The position numbers and the translations under genes are program-made. Positions 1-8,041 of a stretch of 32,715 nt of DNA are shown here, one piece after another (the stretch's first letter is position 1; every line of letters starts with the position of its first letter). A model generated the notes under the pieces. It searched no databases. It saw only the letters and a program-made list of their open reading frames with translations, and was not told the origin of the DNA. This DNA is from Arenibacter sp. 6A1 (lineage in GTDB: Bacteria > Bacteroidota > Bacteroidia > Flavobacteriales > Flavobacteriaceae): NCBI RefSeq assembly GCF_012272855.1, contig NZ_JAAXCQ010000027.1, positions 1 to 32,715 of the forward strand, given 5' to 3'.

Positions 1-106
1 ACTCATGCCGGTAAAAAGTAGATGGAAAATTCAAAATACCGAACCTGAAAAAAATATAGGGCAACTCAATTTAATGCTCAATTAAAAAAACGGGGGATGG
101 CTAATT
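1..106 (-). repeat. Left arm of a 106-bp perfect inverted terminal repeat (probable mobile-element end)
   Basis: Bases 1-106 are the exact reverse complement of 32609-32714; base 107 breaks the match. Read on the minus strand (outward from the window) it starts AATTAGCCATCCCCCG and has two near-identical short direct repeats (TTAATTGAG, TTAAATTGAG). It then has a promoter-like pair (TTG at 62-64, TATTTTG at 32-38, 23 bp apart) and an ATG at 4-6. I do not recognise the element. Inference: this is the start of a multicopy element whose first gene begins at the window edge. Confidence 0.95.
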
Positions 107-471
107 ATAATTAGGCTTTCTATTTTATTCTTGGGGATTTTAATGAGGTTATGGCTCGACGCTAGCTCCTCATAAGCTTCCATATCGTACAATATCACTA
201 AGTCCTTGTGATGGGCACTAATAGTAGCTATCAGCTCCTCATGACTTTTAGTATCCTGATGGACTAGCAGGGCTAATGGAGCTTTACGCTCTAGCACTAT
301 TGATACATTGGAAGGCGTAATTTTATTTATATCGACAAGTAAATGCGACTGCAAGCGCAACTCCCATTTTTCTTCCTCGGAAAGACCATCATATTCTTGT
401 CCCCATGCCTTGCTCCAAACTAGAAGAAAGGGTAGGCACCAACATCCGAATATCAATAATCTTTTCAACAA
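82..471 (-). CDS. Short secreted protein of unknown function, 3' end altered by the terminal repeat
   Basis: This 129-residue ORF starts with a typical signal peptide: KR near the start, a hydrophobic stretch to about residue 20, and a likely cleavage at AWG-Q near residue 25. The mature part is mixed alpha/beta (SEEEKWELRLQSHLLVDI, then a VLERKAPLALLVHQD strand) and matches no family I can name. The frame has no ATG. The only possible starts after the in-frame stop at 499-501 are TTG codons (469-471 or 466-468). The last eight or so codons lie in the terminal repeat (from base 106 down), so the native C-terminus is probably lost. It lies downstream of argS on the same strand, but a terminator separates them. 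That it is a real gene is likely; its function is unknown. Confidence 0.55.
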   Translation of the reverse strand: MLKRLLIFGCWCLPFLLVWSKAWGQEYDGLSEEEKWELRLQSHLLVDINKITPSNVSIVLERKAPLALLVHQDTKSHEELIATISAHHKDLVILYDMEAYEELASSHNLIKIPKNKIESLIIISHPPFF

Positions 472-570
472 ATCAACAAAATTTAAGTAATAGTATTTTT
501 ATATAATCTGCTTACGAATTTAGGAAGAATAAATAAAATTCCATTACTCGAAAAATTATTAGTTTTCGAA

Positions 571-613
571 CAAAAAAAAAGAGGACATCCCTAATCATAG
601 AAATGCCCTCTTT
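571..613 (-). terminator. Intrinsic terminator after argS
   Basis: On the minus strand AAAGAGGGCAT (613-603) pairs with ATGTCCTCTTT (588-578) with one mismatch, giving an 11-bp stem and a 14-nt loop. A run of Ts follows (572-580 are all A on the plus strand). It starts about 20 bp past the argS stop. Confidence 0.85.
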
Positions 614-633
614 AAAACTGTTATTGATGTGTA

Positions 634-2418
634 TTACATTCTTTCTGGCACCTGGATTCCTAGAAGGCTAAAAGCAGATTGAATAACTTCGCCCACTTTT
701 TTCGCCAATTGCACCCTAAAGATTTTTTTAGAAGCTTCTGTTTCTCCCAAAATAGATACATTTTGATAGAAGGAATTAAACTCTTTTACCAGGTCATAGG
801 TATAATTCGCTATAAGGGCCGGACTAAAGTTTTCTGCCGCCAATTGTATCGTTACGGGATACTGCTCTAGTTGTTTCAGCAATTCTTTTTCTTTTTCATG
901 AAGCTGACCCAATTCTTGATTGGACACTTCTTGTGAAAAATCAAAATCTGCTTTTCTTATAATCGACTGTATCCTTGCATAGGTATATTGAATAAACGGA
1001 CCTGTATTTCCTTGAAAATCTACTGATTCTTCTGGATTAAAGAGAATTCGTTTTTTAGGATCTACCTTTAGGATGTAATATTTTAGGGCCCCTAAACCGA
1101 TCATTTTATACAACTCCTGTTTTTCTGCGTCCGAATAATCGTCTAGTTTCCCCAATTCTTCGGAAATTTCTGCCGCCGTACGGGTCATATCCTCCATCAA
1201 ATCATCGGCATCTACCACGGTACCTTCCCTACTTTTCATTTTTCCACTAGGCAAATCGACCATTCCATAACTTAAATGGTATAGTTTCTCTGCCCATACA
1301 AACCCTAATTTTTTCAAGATCAGGAACAATACTTTAAAATGGTAATCCTGTTCGTTACCTACAGTATAAACCATCCCACCAATGTCCGGATTGTCTTTTA
1401 CTCGTTGTATGGCAGTACCGATATCCTGGGTCATATATACAGCGGTACCATCGGACCTCAGTACAATTTTCTCATCTAGGCCTTCCTCAGTCAAATCAAT
1501 CCACACACTACTATCTTCCTTGCGATAAAAAACTCCTTTTTCGAGTCCCTCTTCTACCACATCCTTTCCTAACAAATAGGTATCACTTTCATAATAATAC
1601 TGGTCAAAATCTACTCCCAGGTTATTATAACTTACTTCAAAACCATTGTACACCCATTGGTTCATCTTTTTCCAAAGACTTACCACCTCTTCATCGCCAG
1701 CTTCCCATTTTCTGAGCATTTCTTGGGCTTCCAATAATAGTGGAGCTTCTTTTTCTGCCACTTTCTTATCTACGCCATCAGCGATCATAGCCGCAATTTC
1801 TTCCTTATAGGCCTTGTCAAAGGCTACATAATAGTTCCCTACAAGTTTATCGCCTTTTAAACCTGTGCTTTCTGGAGTTTCTCCGTTTCCAAAGCGCTGC
1901 CAGGCCAACATACTTTTGCAAATATGTATCCCCCTATCGTTAATTATTTGGGTTTTATACACTTTTTTTCCAGAGGCCTTAATAATTTCCGCCACTGAAT
2001 ATCCCAACAAATTATTACGAACATGTCCTAAATGCAATGGTTTATTGGTGTTGGGAGAAGAATATTCTACCATAATAGCATTATCCTCCTGTGCAGAAAC
2101 GAAACCATAGTCCGAAACGTCCTTAATGCCGTTAAAGAAATTCAGGTAAAAACTATCGTTAATGGTTATGTTTAAAAACCCTTTAACTACATTGAAATCT
2201 TCAACTTCGGCCACATTATCCTTTAAGAATTGGCCAATCTGTTCTCCTATTTGTACCGGGTTTCCTTTTACAAAACGCAACATAGGAAAAATTACAGCGG
2301 TGATATCCCCTGCAAAATCCTTTCTTGTGGGTTGAAATTCAACGCTTGGTAATTCTACCTTATAAACAGAGTTAACTGCTTCTTTTACCTTTGTGGTTAG
2401 GACTTCTTGGATGTTCAT
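634..2418 (-). CDS. argS: Arginyl-tRNA synthetase
   Basis: Class I aminoacyl-tRNA synthetase that charges tRNA-Arg with arginine in the cytosol. At 594 aa it has the normal length. The N-terminal additional domain covers roughly residues 5-85. The HIGH signature appears as HLGH at 129-132 in SPNTNKPLHLGHVRNN, which is typical of ArgRS. The KMSKS-equivalent loop is KMKSREGT at 393-400. The DALR anticodon-binding domain fills roughly 475-594 and ends in ERM. The ATG start fits the family and lies 23 bp downstream of an exact TAGTTTTG box. A terminator follows the stop, so it appears to be a single-gene unit. It diverges from the plus-strand hypothetical gene at 2562. Confidence 0.98.
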   Translation of the reverse strand: MNIQEVLTTKVKEAVNSVYKVELPSVEFQPTRKDFAGDITAVIFPMLRFVKGNPVQIGEQIGQFLKDNVAEVEDFNVVKGFLNITINDSFYLNFFNGIKDVSDYGFVSAQEDNAIMVEYSSPNTNKPLHLGHVRNNLLGYSVAEIIKASGKKVYKTQIINDRGIHICKSMLAWQRFGNGETPESTGLKGDKLVGNYYVAFDKAYKEEIAAMIADGVDKKVAEKEAPLLLEAQEMLRKWEAGDEEVVSLWKKMNQWVYNGFEVSYNNLGVDFDQYYYESDTYLLGKDVVEEGLEKGVFYRKEDSSVWIDLTEEGLDEKIVLRSDGTAVYMTQDIGTAIQRVKDNPDIGGMVYTVGNEQDYHFKVLFLILKKLGFVWAEKLYHLSYGMVDLPSGKMKSREGTVVDADDLMEDMTRTAAEISEELGKLDDYSDAEKQELYKMIGLGALKYYILKVDPKKRILFNPEESVDFQGNTGPFIQYTYARIQSIIRKADFDFSQEVSNQELGQLHEKEKELLKQLEQYPVTIQLAAENFSPALIANYTYDLVKEFNSFYQNVSILGETEASKKIFRVQLAKKVGEVIQSAFSLLGIQVPERM

Positions 2419-2440
2419 TAAATCTTGATGTTTAAGGTTG

Positions 2441-2474
2441 CAAAACTAAGCAATTTTTATTCTTTTACCCTCAA
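2441..2474 (-). promoter_or_regulatory. Bacteroidota-type promoter of argS
   Basis: On the minus strand TTG (2474-2472), 23 bp, then TAGTTTTG (2448-2441), an exact match to TAnnTTTG. The argS ATG is 22 bases below the box. The spacer is at the long end of the known range. Confidence 0.6.
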
Positions 2475-2561
2475 TATAAAGTCAACTCACCCAGAATGAC
2501 CATAGTTTTCGTTAACTTTAGGGGAGATCTTCCTAAATGTATCACGTAATTCTTTTAATCG

Positions 2562-2978
2562 ATGTTGTTGAACCTTTCCTATAATTCCGTTGATGTTACA
2601 GAAAAGATCAATGCGCAATTAGGCCAAACGTTTTCTATAAAAAAGCGAGCTGAGTTAGAAGGGACTATTTCCCCAATTTTAGAGATTATGAAAGCAAGTA
2701 TCACTATTCATAATTTTTTGATTTTAAATCCTTCTTCCACAAACTGCACAATTACCCTAAGACCAAAAGGAATTATAATTTGTTTTAGGGCCTTTAGAGA
2801 AACCTATGCCCTACCCATCCCTTATTATAAACTTAGACTGAACAAAACCTTTTTTGGAAACTATACCTTATATAAAGATCATTATTATATAACGGTTCTA
2901 TCGGACACAAAAGCTGCTCAATTATTTTTTCGTAAATTGATAGATATAAGATCCGATACCCCCCCCTACTTCCTTTGA
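2562..2978 (+). CDS. Conserved-looking hypothetical protein
   Basis: 138-residue protein with no signal peptide or membrane segment. The middle has alternating short strands: a hydrophobic ITIHNFLILN near residues 47-56, RPKGIIICFRAFRETYALPIPYYKL at about 67-91, and YTLYKDHYYITV at about 100-111. The C-terminal part is probably helical (AAQLFFRKLIDI). The RPKGII...YALPIPYYKL...YKDHYYI pattern resembles small uncharacterised proteins I recall from flavobacteria, but I cannot name a domain. The ATG at 2562 is the only good start; there is no Shine-Dalgarno. A TAACTTTA (2513-2520) could be a -7 box, without a clear -33. It lies between divergent argS and the co-directional SDR gene, 97 bp upstream of the latter. 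Confidence 0.75.
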   Translation: MLLNLSYNSVDVTEKINAQLGQTFSIKKRAELEGTISPILEIMKASITIHNFLILNPSSTNCTITLRPKGIIICFRAFRETYALPIPYYKLRLNKTFFGNYTLYKDHYYITVLSDTKAAQLFFRKLIDIRSDTPPYFL

Positions 2979-3026
2979 AGAATTGTAACAAGTAAATCTT
3001 TTTAGAGCGCCTCTTTTGATTCGCCT

Positions 3027-3034
3027 TAAATTTG
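3027..3034 (+). promoter_or_regulatory. Probable -7 box for the SDR/DUF2867 gene
   Basis: TAAATTTG matches the Bacteroidota TAnnTTTG box exactly and lies 41 bp before the ATG at 3076. No TTG is present at the expected -33 distance, only a T-rich stretch near 2999-3003, so the promoter call is tentative. Confidence 0.45.
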
Positions 3035-3075
3035 AAAAGGTCATTAATATATGGATTCGAAATTAATCTAAGATT

Positions 3076-4500
3076 ATGAAAATATTACTTACTGGAGCCA
3101 ACGGATATATTGGAATGCGATTGTTACCTCTATTATTAGACCTAGGCCATGAGGTAGTATGTGCAGTTCGGGATAAAAAAAGATTCTCTATCGACCAAGA
3201 AACTTTGGCCGCAATAGATATTATTGAAATCGACTTTCTGGCAGACTACCGGGCCAATAGCATCCCGAAGGATATTGATGCTGCCTACTATTTAATTCAT
3301 TCTATGAGTTCGTCTACCAGTGATTTTGATGAGAAAGAGGCGGTTTCTGCCAAAACATTCAATCGCTATATGCAGGATACCGATATCAAACAGGTTATTT
3401 ACCTCAGCGGTATCGTTAATGATAAAGACCTCTCTAAGCATTTGCGTTCCCGAAAAAATGTAGAAGACATTTTGTACCAGGGAAATTATGCCCTCACCGT
3501 TCTAAGGGCCGGAATAATAGTTGGCTCAGGAAGTTCTTCTTTTGAAATCATCAGGGACCTATGCGAAAAACTGCCTTTAATGATTACCCCTAGATGGGTA
3601 CTGACCAAAACCCAACCTATTGCGATCCGAGATGTTATGAGTTTTTTAACCGGTGTGCTCGGCCATGAAGAAACCTATAACGATTCTTTTGACATAGGCG
3701 GACCAGAAGTACTTACCTACAAAGCAATGTTGCAACAATATGCTAGAATAAGAGGATTTAGTATAGGGATATATACTGTCCCCGTTATGACTCCTAAGCT
3801 ATCGTCTTATTGGTTATACTTTGTCACTTCTACCTCCTTTAAACTTGCCATGAATTTAGTGGACAGTATGAAAATGGAAGTGGTGGCCAAAGACAACAGA
3901 CTGCAACAGTTATTAGGGGTTAAGACCCACACCTATGCAGAAGCTATTAAAATGGCGTTCAATAAAATTGAACAAAATTTGGTGGTTAGCAGTTGGAAGG
4001 ATAGTATGATCAGTGGCCGTATCCATACCGACCTTAAAAAACATATACAAGTACCTAAATTTGGAGTTTTAAAAGACGAAAAAAAGATAAAAATTAACAA
4101 TCCCGAAAGGGTATTGGAAAACATCTGGAAAATAGGCGGAGAAACGGGCTGGTTTTATGCCAATTGGCTTTGGAAGCTTAGAGGTTTTTTTGACAAACTC
4201 AGTGGCGGCGTAGGCTTGAGAAGAGGACGTACCCATACTGATAAAATATACACAGGAGATTCCTTGGATTTTTGGCGTGTTCTCTTGGCAGATAAGGAAC
4301 ACAAAAGGTTGCTTCTGTTTGCCGAAATGCGCCTTCCTGGCGAAGCTTGGCTAGAATTTAGAATAACCGATGATAACACCCTATACCAAACCGCTACTTT
4401 TAGACCAAAGGGTATTCGAGGTCGTTTGTACTGGTACAGTATGCTCCCTTTTCATTATTTTATTTTTGGGGGAATGATCCGCAATATTGCCAACACCTAA
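3076..4500 (+). CDS. SDR-fold NAD(P)-binding protein with C-terminal DUF2867-type domain
   Basis: 474 aa. The N-terminus is an extended/atypical short-chain dehydrogenase Rossmann fold with the nucleotide-binding motif TGANGYIG at residues 6-13 and YLSG-like active-site strand IYLSGIV near 113-119. There is no clear YxxxK pair, as in NmrA/YbjT-like atypical SDRs, so redox catalysis is uncertain. Roughly residues 310-470 form a second domain (GGETGWFYANWLWKLRGFFDKLSGGVGLRRGR, LPGEAWLEF, YWYSMLPFHYFIFGGM) characteristic of the DUF2867 domain often fused to SDRs. The substrate is unknown; it may act on a lipid or quinone. It converges with the minus-strand CtlX-like gene, with a shared terminator between them. 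Identity of the two-domain architecture is secure; function is not. Confidence 0.85.
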   Translation: MKILLTGANGYIGMRLLPLLLDLGHEVVCAVRDKKRFSIDQETLAAIDIIEIDFLADYRANSIPKDIDAAYYLIHSMSSSTSDFDEKEAVSAKTFNRYMQDTDIKQVIYLSGIVNDKDLSKHLRSRKNVEDILYQGNYALTVLRAGIIVGSGSSSFEIIRDLCEKLPLMITPRWVLTKTQPIAIRDVMSFLTGVLGHEETYNDSFDIGGPEVLTYKAMLQQYARIRGFSIGIYTVPVMTPKLSSYWLYFVTSTSFKLAMNLVDSMKMEVVAKDNRLQQLLGVKTHTYAEAIKMAFNKIEQNLVVSSWKDSMISGRIHTDLKKHIQVPKFGVLKDEKKIKINNPERVLENIWKIGGETGWFYANWLWKLRGFFDKLSGGVGLRRGRTHTDKIYTGDSLDFWRVLLADKEHKRLLLFAEMRLPGEAWLEFRITDDNTLYQTATFRPKGIRGRLYWYSMLPFHYFIFGGMIRNIANT

Positions 4501-4592
4501 GCAACATTTAGGATCTGATTTCTAAAAACAATTGCGATTAAACCCATACTGTATTCACTTCAACTATAATCGTATGTTGTCCATTACATAAA

Positions 4593-4624
4593 AAAGCTCC
4601 ATTTTTTAGTTAAAATGGAGCTTT
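4593..4624 (-). terminator. Intrinsic terminator after the CtlX-like gene, possibly bidirectional
   Basis: AAAGCTCCATTTT (4593-4605) and AAAATGGAGCTTT (4612-4624) form a perfect 13-bp stem with a 6-nt loop. The minus strand has a T run after the stem (4591-4595 are A on the plus strand), 20 bp beyond the stop at 4645. On the plus strand it follows the SDR gene by 92 bp, but its T run is only three bases. Confidence 0.88.
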
Positions 4625-4644
4625 CATTAGCTGTAACAGCCTTA

Positions 4645-5574
4645 TTAATTTTTAGGCAAAAACACTTCTGCCATCATACATCGGGCACTTCCTCCCCCAC
4701 AGGTCTCTATGGTTTCTAAGGAACTATGAACGATATCGCAGTGTTTCTCCAAACTTTTTATCTGGACCGGAGTTAAACTGTTGTAGGCAGCTGAACTCAT
4801 CACTAAATATCGCTTAGTACCCATACCCATTACCTGTAGCATATTTCCGGCAAAATGGTGCATTTGTTGCTCCGTAATGGCTATAATTTCTTTTCCATCT
4901 TCTTTGAGTTGTGAAACCAGATGCTTTTTCTCCTTTTTATCATCGATCGTATCCAAACAGATTACGGCAAAGGTTTCTCCTAAACACATCATAACATTGG
5001 TATGATAAATAGGAAGTCGTTCATCGCCTACGGTTTGGTTAGCCGTAAAAATGATAGGTGTATATTCAAAGTCCTCACAGAACTCAATAAACAGCTCTTC
5101 ATCGGCTCTGGCCGATAGTGCACAATAGGCCTTTCGATTCACCCTATCCAATAAAATACTGCCGGTTCCTTCTAAGTAGTACTCAGAATCTTCAGCAGAG
5201 GTGTAATCCATCACGCTATCGATTACAAACCCTCGCTCTTCTAGGGTTTCCAAAATATCTTCTCGTCTTTCCTTTCTCCTATTTTCAGCAAACATTGGGT
5301 AAAGTGCCACCGTACCATCTTCGTGAAAGGAAACCCAATTATTTGGAAAAACGGAATCTGGGGTATCGTTTTCAAGGGTATCATTCACGACTATAACATT
5401 TACTCCCTTTTCTCTTAAATTGGTAACTAGGGCATCAAATTCGGACTGAGCCTTTGCATTGATTTCTTGGTTCTTTAAATCCAGATCTTCCTGAAAATAA
5501 TTATTTACCGCCGTCTGTTCGTTCTTGCGAAAATTCACAGGACGAACCATTAAAATTGTATTGGTTACTTGCAT
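4645..5574 (-). CDS. CtlX-like pentein hydrolase (arginine deiminase/amidinotransferase superfamily)
   Basis: 309-aa pentein-fold enzyme related to the citrulline-utilisation hydrolase CtlX and other arginine deiminase-related proteins. Such enzymes use a Cys-His-acid centre to cleave guanidino or ureido groups. Visible motifs are DSVFPNNWVSFH (73-84, substrate-binding Asp and Asn), YLEGTGS (133-139, acidic residue), YHTNVMM with His191, and GGGSARC with the nucleophile Cys299 eleven residues from the end. All expected catalytic residues are present. It follows the second pentein gene (5712-6626) on the same strand with a 137-bp gap holding hairpins but no clear promoter, so co-transcription is likely. 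Likely substrate is citrulline or arginine-derived, inferred from family only. Confidence 0.85.
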   Translation of the reverse strand: MQVTNTILMVRPVNFRKNEQTAVNNYFQEDLDLKNQEINAKAQSEFDALVTNLREKGVNVIVVNDTLENDTPDSVFPNNWVSFHEDGTVALYPMFAENRRKERREDILETLEERGFVIDSVMDYTSAEDSEYYLEGTGSILLDRVNRKAYCALSARADEELFIEFCEDFEYTPIIFTANQTVGDERLPIYHTNVMMCLGETFAVICLDTIDDKKEKKHLVSQLKEDGKEIIAITEQQMHHFAGNMLQVMGMGTKRYLVMSSAAYNSLTPVQIKSLEKHCDIVHSSLETIETCGGGSARCMMAEVFLPKN

Positions 5575-5658
5575 TTTTATTTTTTATTATATCCTTACAG
5601 GATTCCTAGAAACTCGTTTATTACATGACGATGAAATGAATTTTATCATCCCCTTAGT

Positions 5659-5690
5659 CTACTCCTAAGAACCGGAGTAGGTTTCCTACC
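5659..5690 (-). other. Overlapping inverted repeats between the two pentein-hydrolase genes
   Basis: In the 137-bp gap, CTACTCC (5659-5665) can pair with GGAGTAG (5674-5680). GTAGG (5678-5682) can instead pair with CCTAC (5685-5689). The two hairpins share bases and exclude each other. No T run follows, so it does not look like a terminator. The role, if any, is unknown. Confidence 0.4.
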
Positions 5691-5711
5691 TTTATTTTTT
5701 AAATTAACAGC

Positions 5712-6626
5712 CTAATCCCTAACCAATGGCAAGGTACTACAACGCAGAAGTCCTTCTTGTTTGGCTATTTCCGCATAAGGTATTTCCTCTACGGTTAATC
5801 CTTTCTCCCTAAGCCAATTATTTAATCGCGTAAAATTACGTTCGGAAACGACTACATCAGGAGCTATGGAAAATACATTGCTCATCATGCTGTACATTTC
5901 ATCTTTGGTTATTTCAAAAACATTCTCCTTGCCAAAATAATTAAGTAACCATTCGTATTCTTCGGCCACTAGAAACCCATTTTTGTGGAGGATAGCCATA
6001 TCCGTTCCTATTGGCTGAAAACAACAATCTAAATGCAAGGCATTCTCCTTTGCATTGGTATTGGATTTCCGAAGTTCGAAAGATTTTATTTTTTTATGAG
6101 GAAAGGTTTTGGCTATAAAGTCTACTGCCGCCCTATTGGTTCGTGCTGTTATTAAGTCGGTATAGTCTTCCCCGGAATAGGTGCCGATAAAAATATAGTC
6201 TTTCCAAGGCATTACATCACCCCCTTCGATATGAACCTCCTTTGGAGGATATATAATTTGACTATCTTCTATTTTTTCCAACACATACTTAATGGCCTGA
6301 AACTCTATTTCCCTATCGGGCAAGATATTAGCTTTTATCAATTTATCATCGATCACAAAGGCTATATCCCTAGAAAATATCTGATTGCAATCTTTTATGA
6401 GCTTCGGTCTAAAAACCTCTACCCCATATTTTTTTAAAACGGTAGCAAAAGCTTCCATTTCATGTACCATATCCTCTTCCATGGGATAGGTACCTGCCAA
6501 AATATGTTCCAAGGATTTTGGATCATAAGCCTCCTCCGGCTTAGGTACTGCCCCATTACTTTGCGCCGTCCCCAACACCACAGCTTTTAGGCGAGATGTT
6601 TCATCCTTAACATTTAACTTTAGCAT
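5712..6626 (-). CDS. Dimethylarginine dimethylaminohydrolase-like amidinotransferase family protein
   Basis: 304-aa member of the pentein superfamily, closest in pattern to proteins annotated as DDAH or arginine deiminase/amidinotransferase family. Motifs: IFSRDIAF (83-90, substrate Asp), HIEGGDVM (132-139, Glu and Asp of the catalytic set), HLDCCFQPIG with His198, and LLRCSTLP with the nucleophile Cys296 near the C-terminus. The catalytic set is complete, so it should be an active hydrolase or transferase on a guanidino compound. Whether the substrate is arginine, methylarginine or something else cannot be read from sequence. It has its own near-perfect promoter just past the gltA terminator and is followed by the CtlX-like gene, which suggests an arginine/citrulline catabolic pair. 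Confidence 0.85.
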   Translation of the reverse strand: MLKLNVKDETSRLKAVVLGTAQSNGAVPKPEEAYDPKSLEHILAGTYPMEEDMVHEMEAFATVLKKYGVEVFRPKLIKDCNQIFSRDIAFVIDDKLIKANILPDREIEFQAIKYVLEKIEDSQIIYPPKEVHIEGGDVMPWKDYIFIGTYSGEDYTDLITARTNRAAVDFIAKTFPHKKIKSFELRKSNTNAKENALHLDCCFQPIGTDMAILHKNGFLVAEEYEWLLNYFGKENVFEITKDEMYSMMSNVFSIAPDVVVSERNFTRLNNWLREKGLTVEEIPYAEIAKQEGLLRCSTLPLVRD

Positions 6627-6641
6627 CTGTTAGTTTTTAAA

Positions 6642-6672
6642 CAAATATAGAAATACTTCCTTATCCCTCAAA
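6642..6672 (-). promoter_or_regulatory. Strong Bacteroidota-type promoter of the DDAH-like gene
   Basis: On the minus strand TTTG (6672-6669), 19 bp, TATATTTG (6649-6642): an exact match to both elements, 15 bp before the ATG. The TTTG box is the end of the T run of the gltA terminator. Confidence 0.75.
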
Positions 6673-6707
6673 AAAAACTGCCCCTTGTGAAATAACACAA
6701 GGGGCAG
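6669..6707 (-). terminator. Intrinsic terminator after gltA
   Basis: CTGCCCCTTGTG (6678-6689) pairs perfectly with CACAAGGGGCAG (6696-6707) around a 6-nt loop. On the minus strand seven or more Ts follow. It begins 19 bp after the gltA stop. Confidence 0.95.
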
Positions 6708-6726
6708 CTAATTTTATGATTCCTAT

Positions 6727-8010
6727 CTATCGGTTTTCAAGGCAGACAAAAGGCCTTTGTTTTTCCCCAATATACACCTGTCGTGGACGCCCTATAGGCT
6801 CACTTTTAAGACGCATTTCTCTCCATTGCGCAATCCAACCCGGCAAACGTCCCAATGCAAACATTACGGTAAACATTTCTGTTGGAATACCCAACGCTCT
6901 GTATATAATCCCTGAGTAGAAATCTACATTCGGGTACAGTTTTCTGTCTACAAAATATTTATCTTCCAAAGCTTCTTTTGCCAAGCCTTTTGCGATTTCC
7001 AATATCGGATCGTCTATTCCCAAATCGGCCAACACCTCTTCAGCTGCGACCTTTATTATTTTAGCTCTTGGGTCAAAGTTCTTATAAACTCTATGTCCAA
7101 AGCCCATTAAACGGAACGGATCGTTCTTATCCTTAGCCTTGGCCATATATTTTTTAGTATCGCCACCATCGGCCTCAATAGCTTCTAGCATTTCCAAAAC
7201 TGCCTGGTTGGCGCCTCCATGTAATGGCCCCCAAAGTGCAGATATCCCTGCTGACAAGGAAGCATATAAGCCTGCATGTGAAGAACCTACAATACGAACC
7301 GTAGAAGTAGAACAGTTTTGTTCGTGATCTGCATGTAAGATCAATAATTTATCCAAGGCATCGATAACAATTTTATTGCTTTCGTATTTATGGTTAGGTT
7401 TTTTGAACATCATTTTATGAATGTTCTCTACATACCCTAAAGAATCATCACCATAATCTAATGGCAAGCCTTTTTTCTTTCTTAAGGTCCAGGCTACCAA
7501 TACTGGGAATTTTGCCAATATCTTAACAATAGCCCAATACATATCCTTTTCAGAAGATACGTTAACAGAGCCAGGATTAAAAGCGACCAAGGCGCTCGTT
7601 AGGGAAGAAAGGACTCCCATAGGGTGTGCCGATTTTGGAAAACCGTCCAAAATCTTTTTCATTTCCTCATCAACATGAGACTCGGCCTTTATATCGTTAT
7701 GAAAACGCTCTAATTCTTCCTTGTTCGGTAAATGTCCAAAAATCAACAAATAAGCAACTTCTAAGAATTCGGCCTTTTCTGCCAACTCTTCGATAGAATA
7801 ACCACGATACCTTAAGATCCCCTTCTCACCATCTAAAAATGTGATGGCACTTTCACAAGAACCTGTATTTTTATATCCCGGATCTATTGTTATCATTCCT
7901 GAGATAGCACGCATTGTTTTAATGTCTATCGCCAGTTCATCTTCCGTCCCTTTAATAACAGGAAAATCAAATCTTTTTCCGTTGTATTCTAATGTTGCTT
8001 TATCTGACAT
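6727..8010 (-). CDS. gltA: Citrate synthase
   Basis: Condenses acetyl-CoA with oxaloacetate at the entry of the TCA cycle. At 427 aa it matches the E. coli enzyme in length and aligns closely to the type II bacterial form. LHADHEQNCSTS carries His229; LWGPLHGGANQA carries the catalytic His264; GFGHRVYKNFDPRAKI carries His306; the catalytic Asp lies in NVDFYSG. The N-terminal beta domain of the NADH-sensitive Gram-negative type is present (YNGKRFDFPVIKG). The ATG start is standard; no Shine-Dalgarno is visible. The gene is bounded by a palindrome/promoter region upstream and a strong terminator downstream, so it appears to be transcribed alone. Confidence 0.98.
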   Translation of the reverse strand: MSDKATLEYNGKRFDFPVIKGTEDELAIDIKTMRAISGMITIDPGYKNTGSCESAITFLDGEKGILRYRGYSIEELAEKAEFLEVAYLLIFGHLPNKEELERFHNDIKAESHVDEEMKKILDGFPKSAHPMGVLSSLTSALVAFNPGSVNVSSEKDMYWAIVKILAKFPVLVAWTLRKKKGLPLDYGDDSLGYVENIHKMMFKKPNHKYESNKIVIDALDKLLILHADHEQNCSTSTVRIVGSSHAGLYASLSAGISALWGPLHGGANQAVLEMLEAIEADGGDTKKYMAKAKDKNDPFRLMGFGHRVYKNFDPRAKIIKVAAEEVLADLGIDDPILEIAKGLAKEALEDKYFVDRKLYPNVDFYSGIIYRALGIPTEMFTVMFALGRLPGWIAQWREMRLKSEPIGRPRQVYIGEKQRPFVCLENR

Positions 8011-8041
8011 TTCTTAATTTACTGTTTATTTCGATTGTTTG

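Noticed and set aside
2537..2584. 15-codon ORF overlapping the start of the hypothetical gene at 2562
   Set aside because: Too short, no recognisable sequence, no ribosome-binding signal; probably chance, although an upstream-peptide role cannot be excluded.
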